From Flavobacterium sp. PMTSA4 (GTDB lineage: Bacteria; Bacteroidota; Bacteroidia; Flavobacteriales; Flavobacteriaceae), in NCBI RefSeq assembly GCF_032098525.1, contig NZ_CP134890.1, positions 1,612,001 through 1,676,000 of the forward strand: a stretch of DNA of 64,000 nt, read 5' to 3'. The position numbers and the translations under genes were made by a program. This document shows positions 16,698 to 26,214 of the stretch, one piece after another (the stretch's first letter is position 1; every line of letters starts with the position of its first letter). The notes beneath the pieces are model-generated. The model was given only the letters and a program-made list of their open reading frames with translations. It was not told where the DNA came from and searched no databases.

Positions 16698-18602
16698 TTA
16701 ACTTTCCATTTCCATTTGAATTTCTTCCCATTCAGCAAGTAGTTTATCTAATTCTTGCTTTTTCTTTTCATAGGCAGCAAAGAAAGCAGCATTTTCAATG
16801 TGTTTATCATAATTAGAAGCTAATTCTTTATCATCGTGCTGAATGTCTTTTTCAAGCTGTTGAATTAAACTTTCTACTTTACTTAAGCGATTTTGAAGTG
16901 ATTTTTGAGCTTTTTGTTCTTCAAAAGAGAGATTCTTTTTTTCTGCTTTTGGAGTTTCTTTTACTACATCTTTCTTTTCAATTTCACGCATGTTCATAGC
17001 ATTGCGTTGTTCTAAGAAGAAATTAATGTCGCCTAAATATTCTTTTATTTTTTGGCCTTTGAATTCATATACCGTGTTGGCCATGCCTTGAAGAAAATCT
17101 CTATCGTGAGAAACCAATAATAAAGTTCCTTCAAATTTACTTAAAGCTGCTTTTAATACATTTTTAGATTTGATGTCCAAGTGATTGGTTGGCTCGTCCA
17201 TCAGTAACACGTTTATGGGTTGTAATAATAATTTACACAACGCCAAACGATTACGTTCACCTCCAGAAAGCACTTTTACTTTTTTCTCTACATCATCACC
17301 ACGGAATAAAAACGAACCCAACATATCGCGCACTTTGGAACGATTGGTGTCGGTTGCTGCATTAATCATGGTTTCTAATAACGTAATTTCGCCATCTAAA
17401 TATTCCGCCTGATTTTGAGCAAAATAGCCCAATTGTACGTTGTGACCTAATTTTATGGTTCCGTCGTATTTGAATTCGTTGACTATGGCTTTGATAAACG
17501 TTGATTTTCCTTGACCATTTTGACCAACAAATGCAATTTTACTTCCGCGTTCTACCAAAAGTGAAATATCCTTCAAGATAACTTTATCACCATAGGCTTT
17601 GGTTACATTTTCTGCTTCAATAACAACTCGACCTGGCGTTTGAGAAACTGGAAACGAAATATTCATTACTGAATTATCGTCTTCATCTACTTCAATTCTT
17701 TCAACTTTATCAAGCTTTTTAATTAAAGATTGTGCCATGGAAGCTTTACTGGCTTTTGCACGAAATTTTTCGATTAGCTTTTCGGTTTCTTCAATTTTTT
17801 TGGCTTGATTTTTTTGGGTTGCCAATTGTTTCTCTCTAATTTCTTCACGTAATACTAAATATTGTGAATAAGGTTTATTGAAATCGTATGCTTTTCCTAA
17901 AGAAATTTCTATGGTTCTATTGGTAACATTATCCAAAAACATTTTATCGTGAGATACAATCACCACCACTCCGGGGAAATTTCTAAGAAAACTTTCCAAC
18001 CAAATAATACTCTCGATATCTAAGTGATTCGTTGGCTCATCCAAAAGCAGAATATCGTTAGATTGTAATAACAATTTAGCTAATTCGATACGCATACGCC
18101 AACCACCAGAAAAAGTATCTGTTTGGTTATTGAATTCTTCTCTTTTAAAACCTAATCCTAATAGGATTTTTTCGGTATCTCCAACATAATTATAACCACC
18201 CAAAATTTCAAATTGATGCGTATAATCAGAAAGTTGTTCTATAATTTGTGAATACTCATCACTTTCATAATCGGTTCTAGTAACAAGCTGATGATTGATT
18301 TCTTCTAGTTTTCGCTCTACTTTTTTAATTTCAGTAAATGCTTCATAGGCTTCTTCAAGAACGGTTCTTCCAACTTCAAAATCAATATCTTGACGAAGAA
18401 AACCCATTCGGACTTCTTTTTCAGTTGCAATTTGACCAGAATCAGGTTTTATATCTCCGGCAAGAATTTTTAACATGGTAGATTTTCCCGCACCATTTTT
18501 TCCAACAAGTCCAACTCTGTCGCCAGAGCCAAGCCTGAAAGTTACTTCTTCAAAAAGAAAAGTACCACCAAAAGAAACCGATAAATTATGAATATTTAGC
18601 AT
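16698..18602 (-). CDS. ABC-F family ATPase (Uup/EttA-like)
   Basis: This 634-residue soluble protein has two ATP-binding cassettes and no membrane segments. Walker A motifs are GKNGAGKS (about residue 35) and GQNGQGKS (about 360). Signatures TFSGGWRMRIELA and VLSGGERNRLALC and Walker B LLLDEPTNHLD and LLMDEPTNHLD are intact. A charged linker (about 245-300) separates the cassettes, and a coiled-coil C-terminal domain (about 545-634) resembles Uup. ABC-F proteins act on ribosomes; its exact task here is not shown. It is divergent from the DUF983 gene. Confidence 0.93.
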   Translation of the reverse strand: MLNIHNLSVSFGGTFLFEEVTFRLGSGDRVGLVGKNGAGKSTMLKILAGDIKPDSGQIATEKEVRMGFLRQDIDFEVGRTVLEEAYEAFTEIKKVERKLEEINHQLVTRTDYESDEYSQIIEQLSDYTHQFEILGGYNYVGDTEKILLGLGFKREEFNNQTDTFSGGWRMRIELAKLLLQSNDILLLDEPTNHLDIESIIWLESFLRNFPGVVVIVSHDKMFLDNVTNRTIEISLGKAYDFNKPYSQYLVLREEIREKQLATQKNQAKKIEETEKLIEKFRAKASKASMAQSLIKKLDKVERIEVDEDDNSVMNISFPVSQTPGRVVIEAENVTKAYGDKVILKDISLLVERGSKIAFVGQNGQGKSTFIKAIVNEFKYDGTIKLGHNVQLGYFAQNQAEYLDGEITLLETMINAATDTNRSKVRDMLGSFLFRGDDVEKKVKVLSGGERNRLALCKLLLQPINVLLMDEPTNHLDIKSKNVLKAALSKFEGTLLLVSHDRDFLQGMANTVYEFKGQKIKEYLGDINFFLEQRNAMNMREIEKKDVVKETPKAEKKNLSFEEQKAQKSLQNRLSKVESLIQQLEKDIQHDDKELASNYDKHIENAAFFAAYEKKKQELDKLLAEWEEIQMEMES

Positions 18603-18623
18603 ATTATTGTTACAAATGTTACA

Positions 18624-18652
18624 TTGATAATTTTATAATAAGATTACCTTTG
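18624..18652 (+). promoter_or_regulatory. Promoter of the DUF983 gene
   Basis: TTG (18624-18626), 18 bp, then TACCTTTG (18645-18652) form a full -33/-7 pair. The ATG is 17 bp downstream, giving a leader of about 10 nt. Confidence 0.6.
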
Positions 18653-18668
18653 TATAAAATTTTTGCAA

Positions 18669-19064
18669 ATGTTAAAAAAAGGATCCAAACTATATAGTAT
18701 TTTAACAGGAAGTTGTCCGAGATGTCATCAAGAAAGCATGTATATTGACAAAAATCCATATCATTTATCTAAATTGTACGATATGCATGAAAATTGTAGC
18801 CATTGTGAATTACAATATAAAATTGAACCCTCTTTTTTTTACGGTGCTATGTATGTTAGTTATGCATTAACAGTTGCCATTGGCGTTGCCACTTTTATTA
18901 TTGGAAAAGTTTTTATTGGTTTAGATTTAATTGAATCTTTTATAGCAATTATTGCTGCTTTATTATTGTTGACTCCAATAACAGCGCGCCTTTCAAGAAA
19001 TATCTATATTAATATTTTTGTTCACTACAATCCTGAAGCTACAAAAAACGTGCATAACGATTAA
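18669..19064 (+). CDS. DUF983 family membrane protein
   Basis: This 131-residue protein starts MLKKGSKLYS; an upstream TTG two codons earlier is possible. It has two CxxC pairs (SCPRCHQ and NCSHCEL) that suggest a zinc ribbon, and two membrane helices (about 65-85 and 92-112). This is the usual DUF983 layout; the function is unknown. Its 3' end overlaps the convergent FAD oxidoreductase gene by 26 bp. Confidence 0.88.
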   Translation: MLKKGSKLYSILTGSCPRCHQESMYIDKNPYHLSKLYDMHENCSHCELQYKIEPSFFYGAMYVSYALTVAIGVATFIIGKVFIGLDLIESFIAIIAALLLLTPITARLSRNIYINIFVHYNPEATKNVHND

Positions 19065-20085
19065 TATCAATCGTTTTGTCTAAAGATATTTTGTTTTCAA
19101 TGTAATTGTATAAATCAATTGCCATTGCTGGTGCAAGCATAACACCTCGTGTTCCAAGTCCGTTGAGAATATGTAAATTTTTAAATTCAGGATGCGTACC
19201 AAGTAAAGGTCTTCTATCATTTACCGTTGGTCGTATTCCTGCATAATGTTCCAAAATTTCAAAATCACAAGAAATAATTTCTCTGATTCTTTCTAAAAGT
19301 TCTTGTTTGCCTTCTTCTGTTGGATTATTTGTTTTATCCTTCCAATCATATGTTGCTCCAACTTTGAACAAATGATTTCCTAGTGGTAAAATAAAAACAC
19401 TAGTATTAATAATTACATCTAAATCTAATTCAGGAGCTTTAATGATAAATAATTCGCCTTTGGTTCCGTCTAGTGGTAAATAATCAAAAAATGGATTAGA
19501 ATGCATTCCAAATCCTTCAGCAAACACTATATGCTTTGCTTCAAGATTATTGTACTTAATAAAATCATCAGAAAAATTAATTTTGGAGTAATCAAAAGTC
19601 TCTGAAATCAATAAATTGTTTGCTTTTAAGTATTTATGGTAAGAATATAATAATTCAACAGTGTCAACGTAACCTGTTTGCAAAACTTCACCATACCCAA
19701 AAGGAGAATTAATAGAATTATAATCTTTTTTTACAATTGAGGTTGATAGAAAAGGTGATAAATTAGGTTTATCGGCCGCAATAAACCAATTGTTTTGCTC
19801 TTCAACAGAAAAAAATTTTCTGTAAATGGGAAGTTTATAATCAATAGTAATAGATAATTTATCTTCAATCTTTTTATAGAATGGAATTGCAATATTTAAT
19901 TGCTCTTTAGCGTTCCAAACTTCACTAAAACGTTTTAAAATTACAGGATTATATAAACCGCCAGCAATTCTGGAAGAATTTTGAGAATCATCGTCAAAAA
20001 CAACAAATGACTTATCATTTTGCAAAAGTGTTTCTGCAAAAGCAATTCCTGATAATCCTGAACCAACAATTATATAATCTATCAT
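19039..20085 (-). CDS. FAD-dependent oxidoreductase (DAO family)
   Basis: The 348-residue enzyme begins with a Rossmann dinucleotide-binding motif (DYIIVGSGLSGIAFAE), followed by RIAGGLYNPVILKRF. The C-terminal GIRPTVNDRRPLLG and LNGLGTRGVMLAPAMA match the D-amino-acid-oxidase-like flavin fold. The substrate is probably an amine or amino acid but is not determined. It lies 65 bp after gldN on the same strand, separated by a weak hairpin, so partial readthrough from the gld operon is possible. Confidence 0.88.
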   Translation of the reverse strand: MIDYIIVGSGLSGIAFAETLLQNDKSFVVFDDDSQNSSRIAGGLYNPVILKRFSEVWNAKEQLNIAIPFYKKIEDKLSITIDYKLPIYRKFFSVEEQNNWFIAADKPNLSPFLSTSIVKKDYNSINSPFGYGEVLQTGYVDTVELLYSYHKYLKANNLLISETFDYSKINFSDDFIKYNNLEAKHIVFAEGFGMHSNPFFDYLPLDGTKGELFIIKAPELDLDVIINTSVFILPLGNHLFKVGATYDWKDKTNNPTEEGKQELLERIREIISCDFEILEHYAGIRPTVNDRRPLLGTHPEFKNLHILNGLGTRGVMLAPAMAIDLYNYIENKISLDKTIDINRYARFL

Positions 20086-20099
20086 TTATTTAGAAATAA

Positions 20100-20128
20100 A
20101 AAACTCCCATCATATAGATGAGAGTTTT
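20100..20128 (-). terminator. Weak hairpin between gldN and the FAD oxidoreductase gene
   Basis: AAAACTC pairs with GAGTTTT, with an inner CATC/GATG stem. It may end or attenuate gldKLMN transcription. Confidence 0.55.
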
Positions 20129-20150
20129 AAATTATTTTATGAAATACATA

Positions 20151-21065
20151 TTAGTAATTCCACATATCAGATTCGAAACTACGAATTTTTTCCTTGATGC
20201 GTTCTGACTCCAACAACTGCATTTGAGCATTATCTTTCATGTATTGTTGTACTTCCCTGTCACCATAAACATTCTCTTCTTTGTAAATAACAGCATTAAA
20301 TCTGCGTGAATTTAACAAATGGTCAAATGTAATTGGCATAGCTGAGTTTTTATCATTAAATGCTTTTGCCTCATGAAGTATATCTCTTATTGCTGGAAAA
20401 TAAACCCAAAATAAGTCAATCACATCTGGATTATCTTTACCAATATCACGAGCTTCTGGAGTTACAGGACATAATGCAAGTAATCTATACTTTAATTCAC
20501 TTTGTCTTTTATCAAAATACCAAAATCCTTTAATCTTCCATCCAGAAATATCTTGAGCAGTTAAATCTTGCTTATTAATGAATTGAGGATCTAAAACTTT
20601 TTTTCCAGATTTATAATCATCATAATAATTGTTTATTTCGTCAAAACCTGCTTGAATTGTATCGATATAAACAAATGATGATTCCATATCTTTCATTGCT
20701 CTTTTGGTATTGAAATAATCATCAGCATATACTTCAGTTATTTTACCATTCTTAATGTTTTTAACCAAAACATCAAATAAAGATCTTCTATCTTTCCCTA
20801 CAAAAGCTGTGTCAATTGGATAGTATAATGGAAAATTTATACGCTCATCAATGTCTATAATTTCCCATATTGTTTTACCCATTAAAACATCTCTATCATG
20901 CACATAACCATAAGGAAGTGGTTTATCATTGTCTGATATCATTTGAGCAGGAGTCTTTTTACCAATCTCATCAGGAGTTTTGGCATTTAACAGATTTGAC
21001 TGTGCAGAAACCGATAGGATACCTGCAAATGCAAATGCAACGAATAAAAGATTTTTAATTTTCAT
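20151..21065 (-). CDS. gldN: Gliding motility/type IX secretion protein GldN
   Basis: The 304-residue product has a Sec signal peptide (MKIKNLLFVAFAFAGILSVSA) and the family pattern DRDVLMGKTIWEIIDIDERINFPLYYP and DLFWVYFPAIRDIL. GldN (PorN) sits in the periplasm with GldK as a ring under the outer membrane that links the GldLM motor to the translocon. It is last in the gldK-L-M-N order, 47 bp after gldM. The length fits the family. Confidence 0.96.
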   Translation of the reverse strand: MKIKNLLFVAFAFAGILSVSAQSNLLNAKTPDEIGKKTPAQMISDNDKPLPYGYVHDRDVLMGKTIWEIIDIDERINFPLYYPIDTAFVGKDRRSLFDVLVKNIKNGKITEVYADDYFNTKRAMKDMESSFVYIDTIQAGFDEINNYYDDYKSGKKVLDPQFINKQDLTAQDISGWKIKGFWYFDKRQSELKYRLLALCPVTPEARDIGKDNPDVIDLFWVYFPAIRDILHEAKAFNDKNSAMPITFDHLLNSRRFNAVIYKEENVYGDREVQQYMKDNAQMQLLESERIKEKIRSFESDMWNY

Positions 21066-21112
21066 GTTTTTAATTATAAGTTATTTAAGTAGGTAATATC
21101 TAACTCAAATTA

Positions 21113-22660
21113 TTATTGTATTTCGTAAATTACTGGAGCAGCTGTAGGAACTACAATTTGAGCACCTGTAACTTTTGTTTTAATATCTGATACTGTTACT
21201 TGATCTCCACGAGTAACTCTTGCTAAAGCAGCTCTACATCTACCATCTACTTTATCTCCGTTTACAACTATAGCAGGTTGACCAGGAACTTTAAAAGTAA
21301 ATTGTGTAACTTGGAAATCTAAGTCATATAAAAAGTCTTCCAATTTAGCAGATATAGTAGAAACTTCTAAACGTGATTTTGCACCTTTAGTAACTCCTGT
21401 AGTTCCACCAATAGCACCTGCTGGAGCTGGAATATTTTTAATACGGAAAGTCTTTTTATCAGAAACAGTCTTGTTATCTGGTAATTTTGCAGTAACGCTT
21501 ACAGTAACTTCAGTACCTGAACCAGGACTTAAATTATATTTTCCATTACCTGAAGCTCTAGATAAACCTGGCGCAGAAGCTGTTACTTTATCATCTGAAA
21601 TACCAGCAAAAGAAATTGTCATTGGGTTTGGTAAACCTCTGTAAACAACATTCATTTTATCTGCAGAAATATTAGCAGATTTTGGTTGTGGAACAACAAC
21701 ATAGTTACCTTTAATTGGTAAACTAACAACTTTACCTCCTTCATCAAAATTGAAAGATCCTGTAATTTCATGTTCTCCAACATTTCCAGCACCAAATGAA
21801 AACTTTGCTTGTCCTGCTTCAGCTGGTACACTAGCACCATTAACAATTACTGATTTTGCAACTAAATTAGGATCAAATTTTCCTAAGATAATCTTACCTG
21901 TAACTGATTCTCCCTGAAAGAAAGCTGTTTTATCTGGAACAACAATTGGTTGATAAGCTGTCAAAGATGCTGCCGCAACAAGGTCAGTTTGGAACATTCC
22001 TGCGATAATATCACTTTCAGTAGTTTTAATATCAGCCTGTAATTGCGATAATTTCGTTACTGTAGCAATTAAAGGGAAACCTTTAAAATTGTAATCTAAC
22101 CATCCTAAAGTAGTGCCTGCATTTTTTGATTTAACTGGCTCAGTAGCGAATCTTTTCTCAATTTTTTTCATTTCTGAATCAGCAATTGAACTACCACCAA
22201 TTTGTTTAATTTGAGATTTAAAGTTAGCCATTTTATCAAGAAATAATTGACCATCTTTCGAAGGCTTATCTCCATTAAACCATTTTTGGTCAACCATGTC
22301 ACCTTTATCCATTGATTCAAAAGGAAGATTTCCATCTTCATCACGCTTGAACTCCTTTGTGAATTCAGTTTTCATACTTTCTAAATAAGTAGAAAAATCC
22401 TTACAAAGTGCTCTAATTTTTTCAACTTTAGCCTTTTTGTCTCCAAACTGTAAAGGTTGATCTTGTGCTTTTTGAGCTAATTGTTCAAATGAAGATTGAT
22501 TTCTTGCATCTGCAACAGAGTTAGACTCGATTATTTTATTATTTAATATACCAAAAGCAGACAAAACTTCTTTTGACATATTCAATGCCAACATTGCGAT
22601 GAATACCAGATACATCAAGTTAATCATCTTCTGTCTAGGTGTTAATTTTCCTCCTGCCAT
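21113..22660 (-). CDS. gldM: Gliding motility/type IX secretion motor protein GldM
   Basis: This 515-residue protein has one N-terminal membrane helix (about 12-30, MINLMYLVFIAMLALNMSKEVL) and a long periplasmic part of several beta domains. GldM dimers pair with GldL in the inner membrane and carry motion across the periplasm to GldK/GldN. Helix-rich segments (about 55-200) precede the beta domains (about 220-515), as in the known fold. It is between gldL and gldN. Confidence 0.97.
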   Translation of the reverse strand: MAGGKLTPRQKMINLMYLVFIAMLALNMSKEVLSAFGILNNKIIESNSVADARNQSSFEQLAQKAQDQPLQFGDKKAKVEKIRALCKDFSTYLESMKTEFTKEFKRDEDGNLPFESMDKGDMVDQKWFNGDKPSKDGQLFLDKMANFKSQIKQIGGSSIADSEMKKIEKRFATEPVKSKNAGTTLGWLDYNFKGFPLIATVTKLSQLQADIKTTESDIIAGMFQTDLVAAASLTAYQPIVVPDKTAFFQGESVTGKIILGKFDPNLVAKSVIVNGASVPAEAGQAKFSFGAGNVGEHEITGSFNFDEGGKVVSLPIKGNYVVVPQPKSANISADKMNVVYRGLPNPMTISFAGISDDKVTASAPGLSRASGNGKYNLSPGSGTEVTVSVTAKLPDNKTVSDKKTFRIKNIPAPAGAIGGTTGVTKGAKSRLEVSTISAKLEDFLYDLDFQVTQFTFKVPGQPAIVVNGDKVDGRCRAALARVTRGDQVTVSDIKTKVTGAQIVVPTAAPVIYEIQ

Positions 22661-22716
22661 TATTTCTAATTAGTTTAAATTATTATTTTTTGATTAAAAT
22701 ATAGTTATAAAACTAA

Positions 22717-23346
22717 TTATCTATTACTCATTGCAGATAACATTCCACCATAAACATTGTTCAATGAAGATAGGTTAGAAGTTAGTGATTGCATTTGATC
22801 TTTTAATTTTAAATTATTCTCAGCAACTTCATTGTTAATTTGAGCATTTCTCTCTGCACTTTGAAGTTGAACTTGGTATAATCCGTTTAATGTTTGTAAT
22901 TGCTCAGCAGCTTTAGTCATTTCTTCTGCATATTTTTTAGTAGAAGCAACTGAATCAACTGTTGGAGATATAGCTTTAGCAGCACCTTCAAAATTTTTGA
23001 TACTGTTCCCTAAACTTGCCATTAATTCACCATCAATTTTTGCTTCTTTTAACATGTTGTCTAATTTTTGAGACAATAAACCTTGAGCATCTTTTGGATC
23101 TTCTTTTTTATCTTTTGCTTTAGCTTCTCCACCAGCTAATTCTGGATATACTAAAGACCAATCTAATTCTTGATCAACTGGATCGAAAGCTGATAATCCG
23201 AAAATTAATGCTTCAGTTCCTAGTCCTATAATAAGCATCGCACTTGCTCCAGGCCAGTGCATTAATTTGAATAATGCTCCAATAATTACAACAGCCGCTC
23301 CCATACCGTAAGCGAAATTCATTGTTTTTTTGCTTAATAATGCCAT
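22717..23346 (-). CDS. gldL: Gliding motility/type IX secretion motor protein GldL
   Basis: This 209-residue inner-membrane protein has two N-terminal helices (about 8-28 and 34-52), with MHWPGAS between them, and a cytoplasmic helical tail rich in coiled-coil (about 95-205). GldL pentamers surround the GldM helices and use proton flow. A Glu in the second helix (LGTEALIFG, about residue 46) is the type of membrane-buried charge expected for proton coupling. It is 53 bp after gldK. Confidence 0.96.
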   Translation of the reverse strand: MALLSKKTMNFAYGMGAAVVIIGALFKLMHWPGASAMLIIGLGTEALIFGLSAFDPVDQELDWSLVYPELAGGEAKAKDKKEDPKDAQGLLSQKLDNMLKEAKIDGELMASLGNSIKNFEGAAKAISPTVDSVASTKKYAEEMTKAAEQLQTLNGLYQVQLQSAERNAQINNEVAENNLKLKDQMQSLTSNLSSLNNVYGGMLSAMSNR

Positions 23347-23398
23347 AATAATAAATTTTTTAGTTAGTTAAGTTTTAATATTTAAAGTTGGTTAAAAA

Positions 23399-24802
23399 TT
23401 ATTTTCTAGGTGTACCTGCTTTACCAGTTACTTGAGTTCCCATATAATCCTGAACAGTTCTGAATCCAATGTAGCTTCTTGCAGTATCAGCATATTCAAA
23501 ATCTCTTGTTGCAACTTGTAAAAAATAAGCAACATCTTTCCAAGAACCGCCGCGAACAACTTTTCTCATGTTTTTGTTGTCTTGTACATTTGGATTCATT
23601 GATGAAACATATTCGTAAGCAGCAGCATCATAAGATGAATCAGTCCATTCAGCTACATTTCCAGCCATATTGTAAAGATTATAACCATTTGGCTCATAAG
23701 ATTTAGCTTCAACTGTATATAAAGCTTGGTCTGCAGCATAATCTCCCCTATTAGGCTTAAAGTTTGCTAAGAAACATCCTCTGTCATTTTTAGTATACGG
23801 ACCACCCCAAGGATAAGTTCCAGATTCTAAACCACCACGAGCAGCATATTCCCATTCAGCTTCTGTTGGTAAACGGAAAGAGTTAATTAAATCTCTTTTC
23901 TTCTTCTTAGATTTAATGTAAGCGTTTTTATTTAAAGTTCTCCATGCACAAAATGCTTTAGCTTGCTTCCAAGAAACTCCAACAACAGGATATTCGCTGT
24001 AGGCTTGGTGCCAGAAATAATCATTATGCATTGGCTCATTATATGAATATGAGTAATCTTTTATCCAAACAGTTGTATCAGGATAAACCTCTTGTTGTTC
24101 TGTTTTAATAAATGAACTTCTTTTACCCACTTTAGCTTTTGCAGCTGCTTGGATATCCATCCAAGAGTATCTGAATTTTAATTTTGTAACATCGATGGTT
24201 CTCAAACCATTAAATGACTCTGCTAAAGGAAGATACATTGTATCCATAACTTCAGTATAATATTCGTCAGGATATTTACTAGTATCTGTGATAAGTTTAA
24301 CTTTTTTGTTTAATCTTCTACCAGCATATGGATCATCATCAGTTCCAACACTATAATAGTTTTCATACATGTACTTATCGTATGCCGTCATTTTAGCAGG
24401 ATCTGTATCATTGAAGGCAAAATCGCCAATACTTCCGGCTTTGCCACCTTTACCACTGCCAGCTGTTTGACCAACTTCATCTGCAAGAATAGCTAAACGT
24501 ACTCTAATAATGGAGTCTTTAACCCATTCTACAAATTGTCTATACTCACTATTTGTAATTTCAGTTTCATCCATGTAAAACGAACGAACTGTTACAGTTT
24601 TTGTTGGTGCATCTTGTACGTTAGCTAAATCATCATCTGATTTACCCATAATAAAAGCTCCACCTGGAACCAAAGTCATTCCGTATGGTTTTTCTGGATG
24701 CCATTTCTTTCCTTTAACACCTACTAACTCACCTTTGTCGTTAGAACGTCCACAGCTTGTTAATAAAGCTAAAACAGATGCAAATGCGATGAACTTCTTC
24801 AT
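23399..24802 (-). CDS. gldK: Gliding motility/type IX secretion lipoprotein GldK
   Basis: The 467-residue lipoprotein starts MKKFIAFASVLALLTSC (Cys about 17); a longer in-frame start would place nine residues before the signal and is rejected. The body is a formylglycine-generating-enzyme-like (FGE-sulfatase) fold: MTLVPGGAFIMG, DETEITNSEYRQF, PVVGVSWKQAKAFCAW, RLPTEAEWEYAARGG, GNVAEWT and VVRGGSW. GldK binds GldN in the periplasmic ring. It is the first gene of gldKLMN. Confidence 0.97.
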   Translation of the reverse strand: MKKFIAFASVLALLTSCGRSNDKGELVGVKGKKWHPEKPYGMTLVPGGAFIMGKSDDDLANVQDAPTKTVTVRSFYMDETEITNSEYRQFVEWVKDSIIRVRLAILADEVGQTAGSGKGGKAGSIGDFAFNDTDPAKMTAYDKYMYENYYSVGTDDDPYAGRRLNKKVKLITDTSKYPDEYYTEVMDTMYLPLAESFNGLRTIDVTKLKFRYSWMDIQAAAKAKVGKRSSFIKTEQQEVYPDTTVWIKDYSYSYNEPMHNDYFWHQAYSEYPVVGVSWKQAKAFCAWRTLNKNAYIKSKKKKRDLINSFRLPTEAEWEYAARGGLESGTYPWGGPYTKNDRGCFLANFKPNRGDYAADQALYTVEAKSYEPNGYNLYNMAGNVAEWTDSSYDAAAYEYVSSMNPNVQDNKNMRKVVRGGSWKDVAYFLQVATRDFEYADTARSYIGFRTVQDYMGTQVTGKAGTPRK

Positions 24803-24900
24803 ATAAATTGGGGTTATTTGAATACTCAATTTTTAAGGGCGTAAACCTATTTATAATTTTTTAAAAAAACAATTATTAACGTAAAAATTAATTAACAAGC

Positions 24901-24908
24901 CAAAACTA
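24901..24908 (-). promoter_or_regulatory. Possible -7 box for gldKLMN
   Basis: TAGTTTTG on the minus strand matches TAnnTTTG. The start would be near 24896, about 94 bp before the gldK ATG. No clear -33 TTG is seen. Two ATCGATAAAA direct repeats lie further upstream (about 24938-24968). Confidence 0.4.
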
Positions 24909-25059
24909 GAATTAATTTTTGAAATAAAAAAATTATTTATCGATAAAAAGCATTTAAATATCGATAAAATACACTTTTTTGATTTATTTGTAATCTATAT
25001 ATTACTGATTTAGAACTTATTCACTTAAACAAAATCTAACTTTTATAATTTAAAATATG

Positions 25060-26211
25060 TTAAATTATATTTTTTCGCTGTGCTTTCCACCATCTTTCAG
25101 GTATTTCTTGATTGCAAGCAGTCAAATATTCTTCATGTGAACAAGGTAATAACGTATTTTTTTTCAATTTATTGTGTGAATTTGAAAAAAAAGGTATTTC
25201 TATCCACCAACGCTCGGTTTTATTACTCTTATAAAACACTATTTCTTCCTCTTCTAATGGCACAATATATTTAGAATAGTTATTTTTTGAGCTAAAAGGA
25301 TATTCATTTGATCTAAAATTAATTCCTTCAATAAAATACCAAACTATCTGCGCTATTAAAACTGCTTCTTCCTTAGTATTGTTGTGGTTAAATAAACCAA
25401 AACATGATACCTTATCACTTATTCCAGCATATCTTGATAGACTACAAATTTCTTTACCATTAAATCCATTTGGCGTAAAGTTATATAAATTTCCTGAATC
25501 TGAGGACTTTACAGTTGTTAAATCTAAAGAAACTAAGTCAGCATCTCTTAAAACTGGTTCTGAAAGGGTTATATTATTGGAAATTTCACCTAATCTATAG
25601 GCGTCAAAATATAATTTTTCAATTAAATCTATTTCTTCTTGCGAATTAAAATAAGTTTGAAAACCAATGTTACAATAGTTAAATAAGTTGTTTGGCTCAT
25701 CAAGAATAATTTTTCCTAAATAAGAATTTGATGAAATTCCATCTTCTGGTTTGCCAATATCAAATTTAGAATCTATTGAAACTATGTTAACCATCTGTTC
25801 CAACTTATCGTATGCTCTGTATAATGGATACGTTAAATCTTGTGTTCCGCCCAAAATTACAGGAATAATTCCTTTTTTTAAAAGTTTTGAAACAACTTCC
25901 TTAAGTGCAAAAAAAGTATCCTCTAGAGAATTACCTGGAAGAATATCTCCTAAATCGGCAATTGAACTTTGCCAATTACCAGGATATAATTTGTACAATT
26001 CTTTTCGAATAAAAACTAAATTAACTTCTTCATAAGCATTAAAATCACCTCTGTTTTCTGGAACTCCAATGATTGCAATCTTAATTTTATCTACATCTGG
26101 GAAATCTTTATCTGTGTGGAAAGCAACTTTACTTCCTAGATTTTGACTAGATAAGCTTGCTACAAATTGTACAATTTCATTATCAACAGGTGATAGAAAA
26201 TCGAATTCCAT
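25060..26211 (-). CDS. Arginase/formimidoylglutamase-fold protein with degenerate metal site
   Basis: This 383-residue protein has the ureohydrolase fold: KIAIIGVPENRGD, VILGGTQDLTYP, VSIDSKFDIG and LVSLDLTTVKSSD. Several residues that normally hold the two Mn ions are changed: GGxH is GGTQ (Gln124), DxHxD is DSKFD (Lys149), and SxDxD is SLDLT (Thr232). Ureohydrolase activity is therefore unlikely, and it may be a binding or scaffold protein. It lies 4 bp after topA and upstream of gldK on the same strand, so a role linked to surface export is possible but unproved. Confidence 0.85.
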   Translation of the reverse strand: MEFDFLSPVDNEIVQFVASLSSQNLGSKVAFHTDKDFPDVDKIKIAIIGVPENRGDFNAYEEVNLVFIRKELYKLYPGNWQSSIADLGDILPGNSLEDTFFALKEVVSKLLKKGIIPVILGGTQDLTYPLYRAYDKLEQMVNIVSIDSKFDIGKPEDGISSNSYLGKIILDEPNNLFNYCNIGFQTYFNSQEEIDLIEKLYFDAYRLGEISNNITLSEPVLRDADLVSLDLTTVKSSDSGNLYNFTPNGFNGKEICSLSRYAGISDKVSCFGLFNHNNTKEEAVLIAQIVWYFIEGINFRSNEYPFSSKNNYSKYIVPLEEEEIVFYKSNKTERWWIEIPFFSNSHNKLKKNTLLPCSHEEYLTACNQEIPERWWKAQRKNII

Positions 26212-26214
26212 GTA

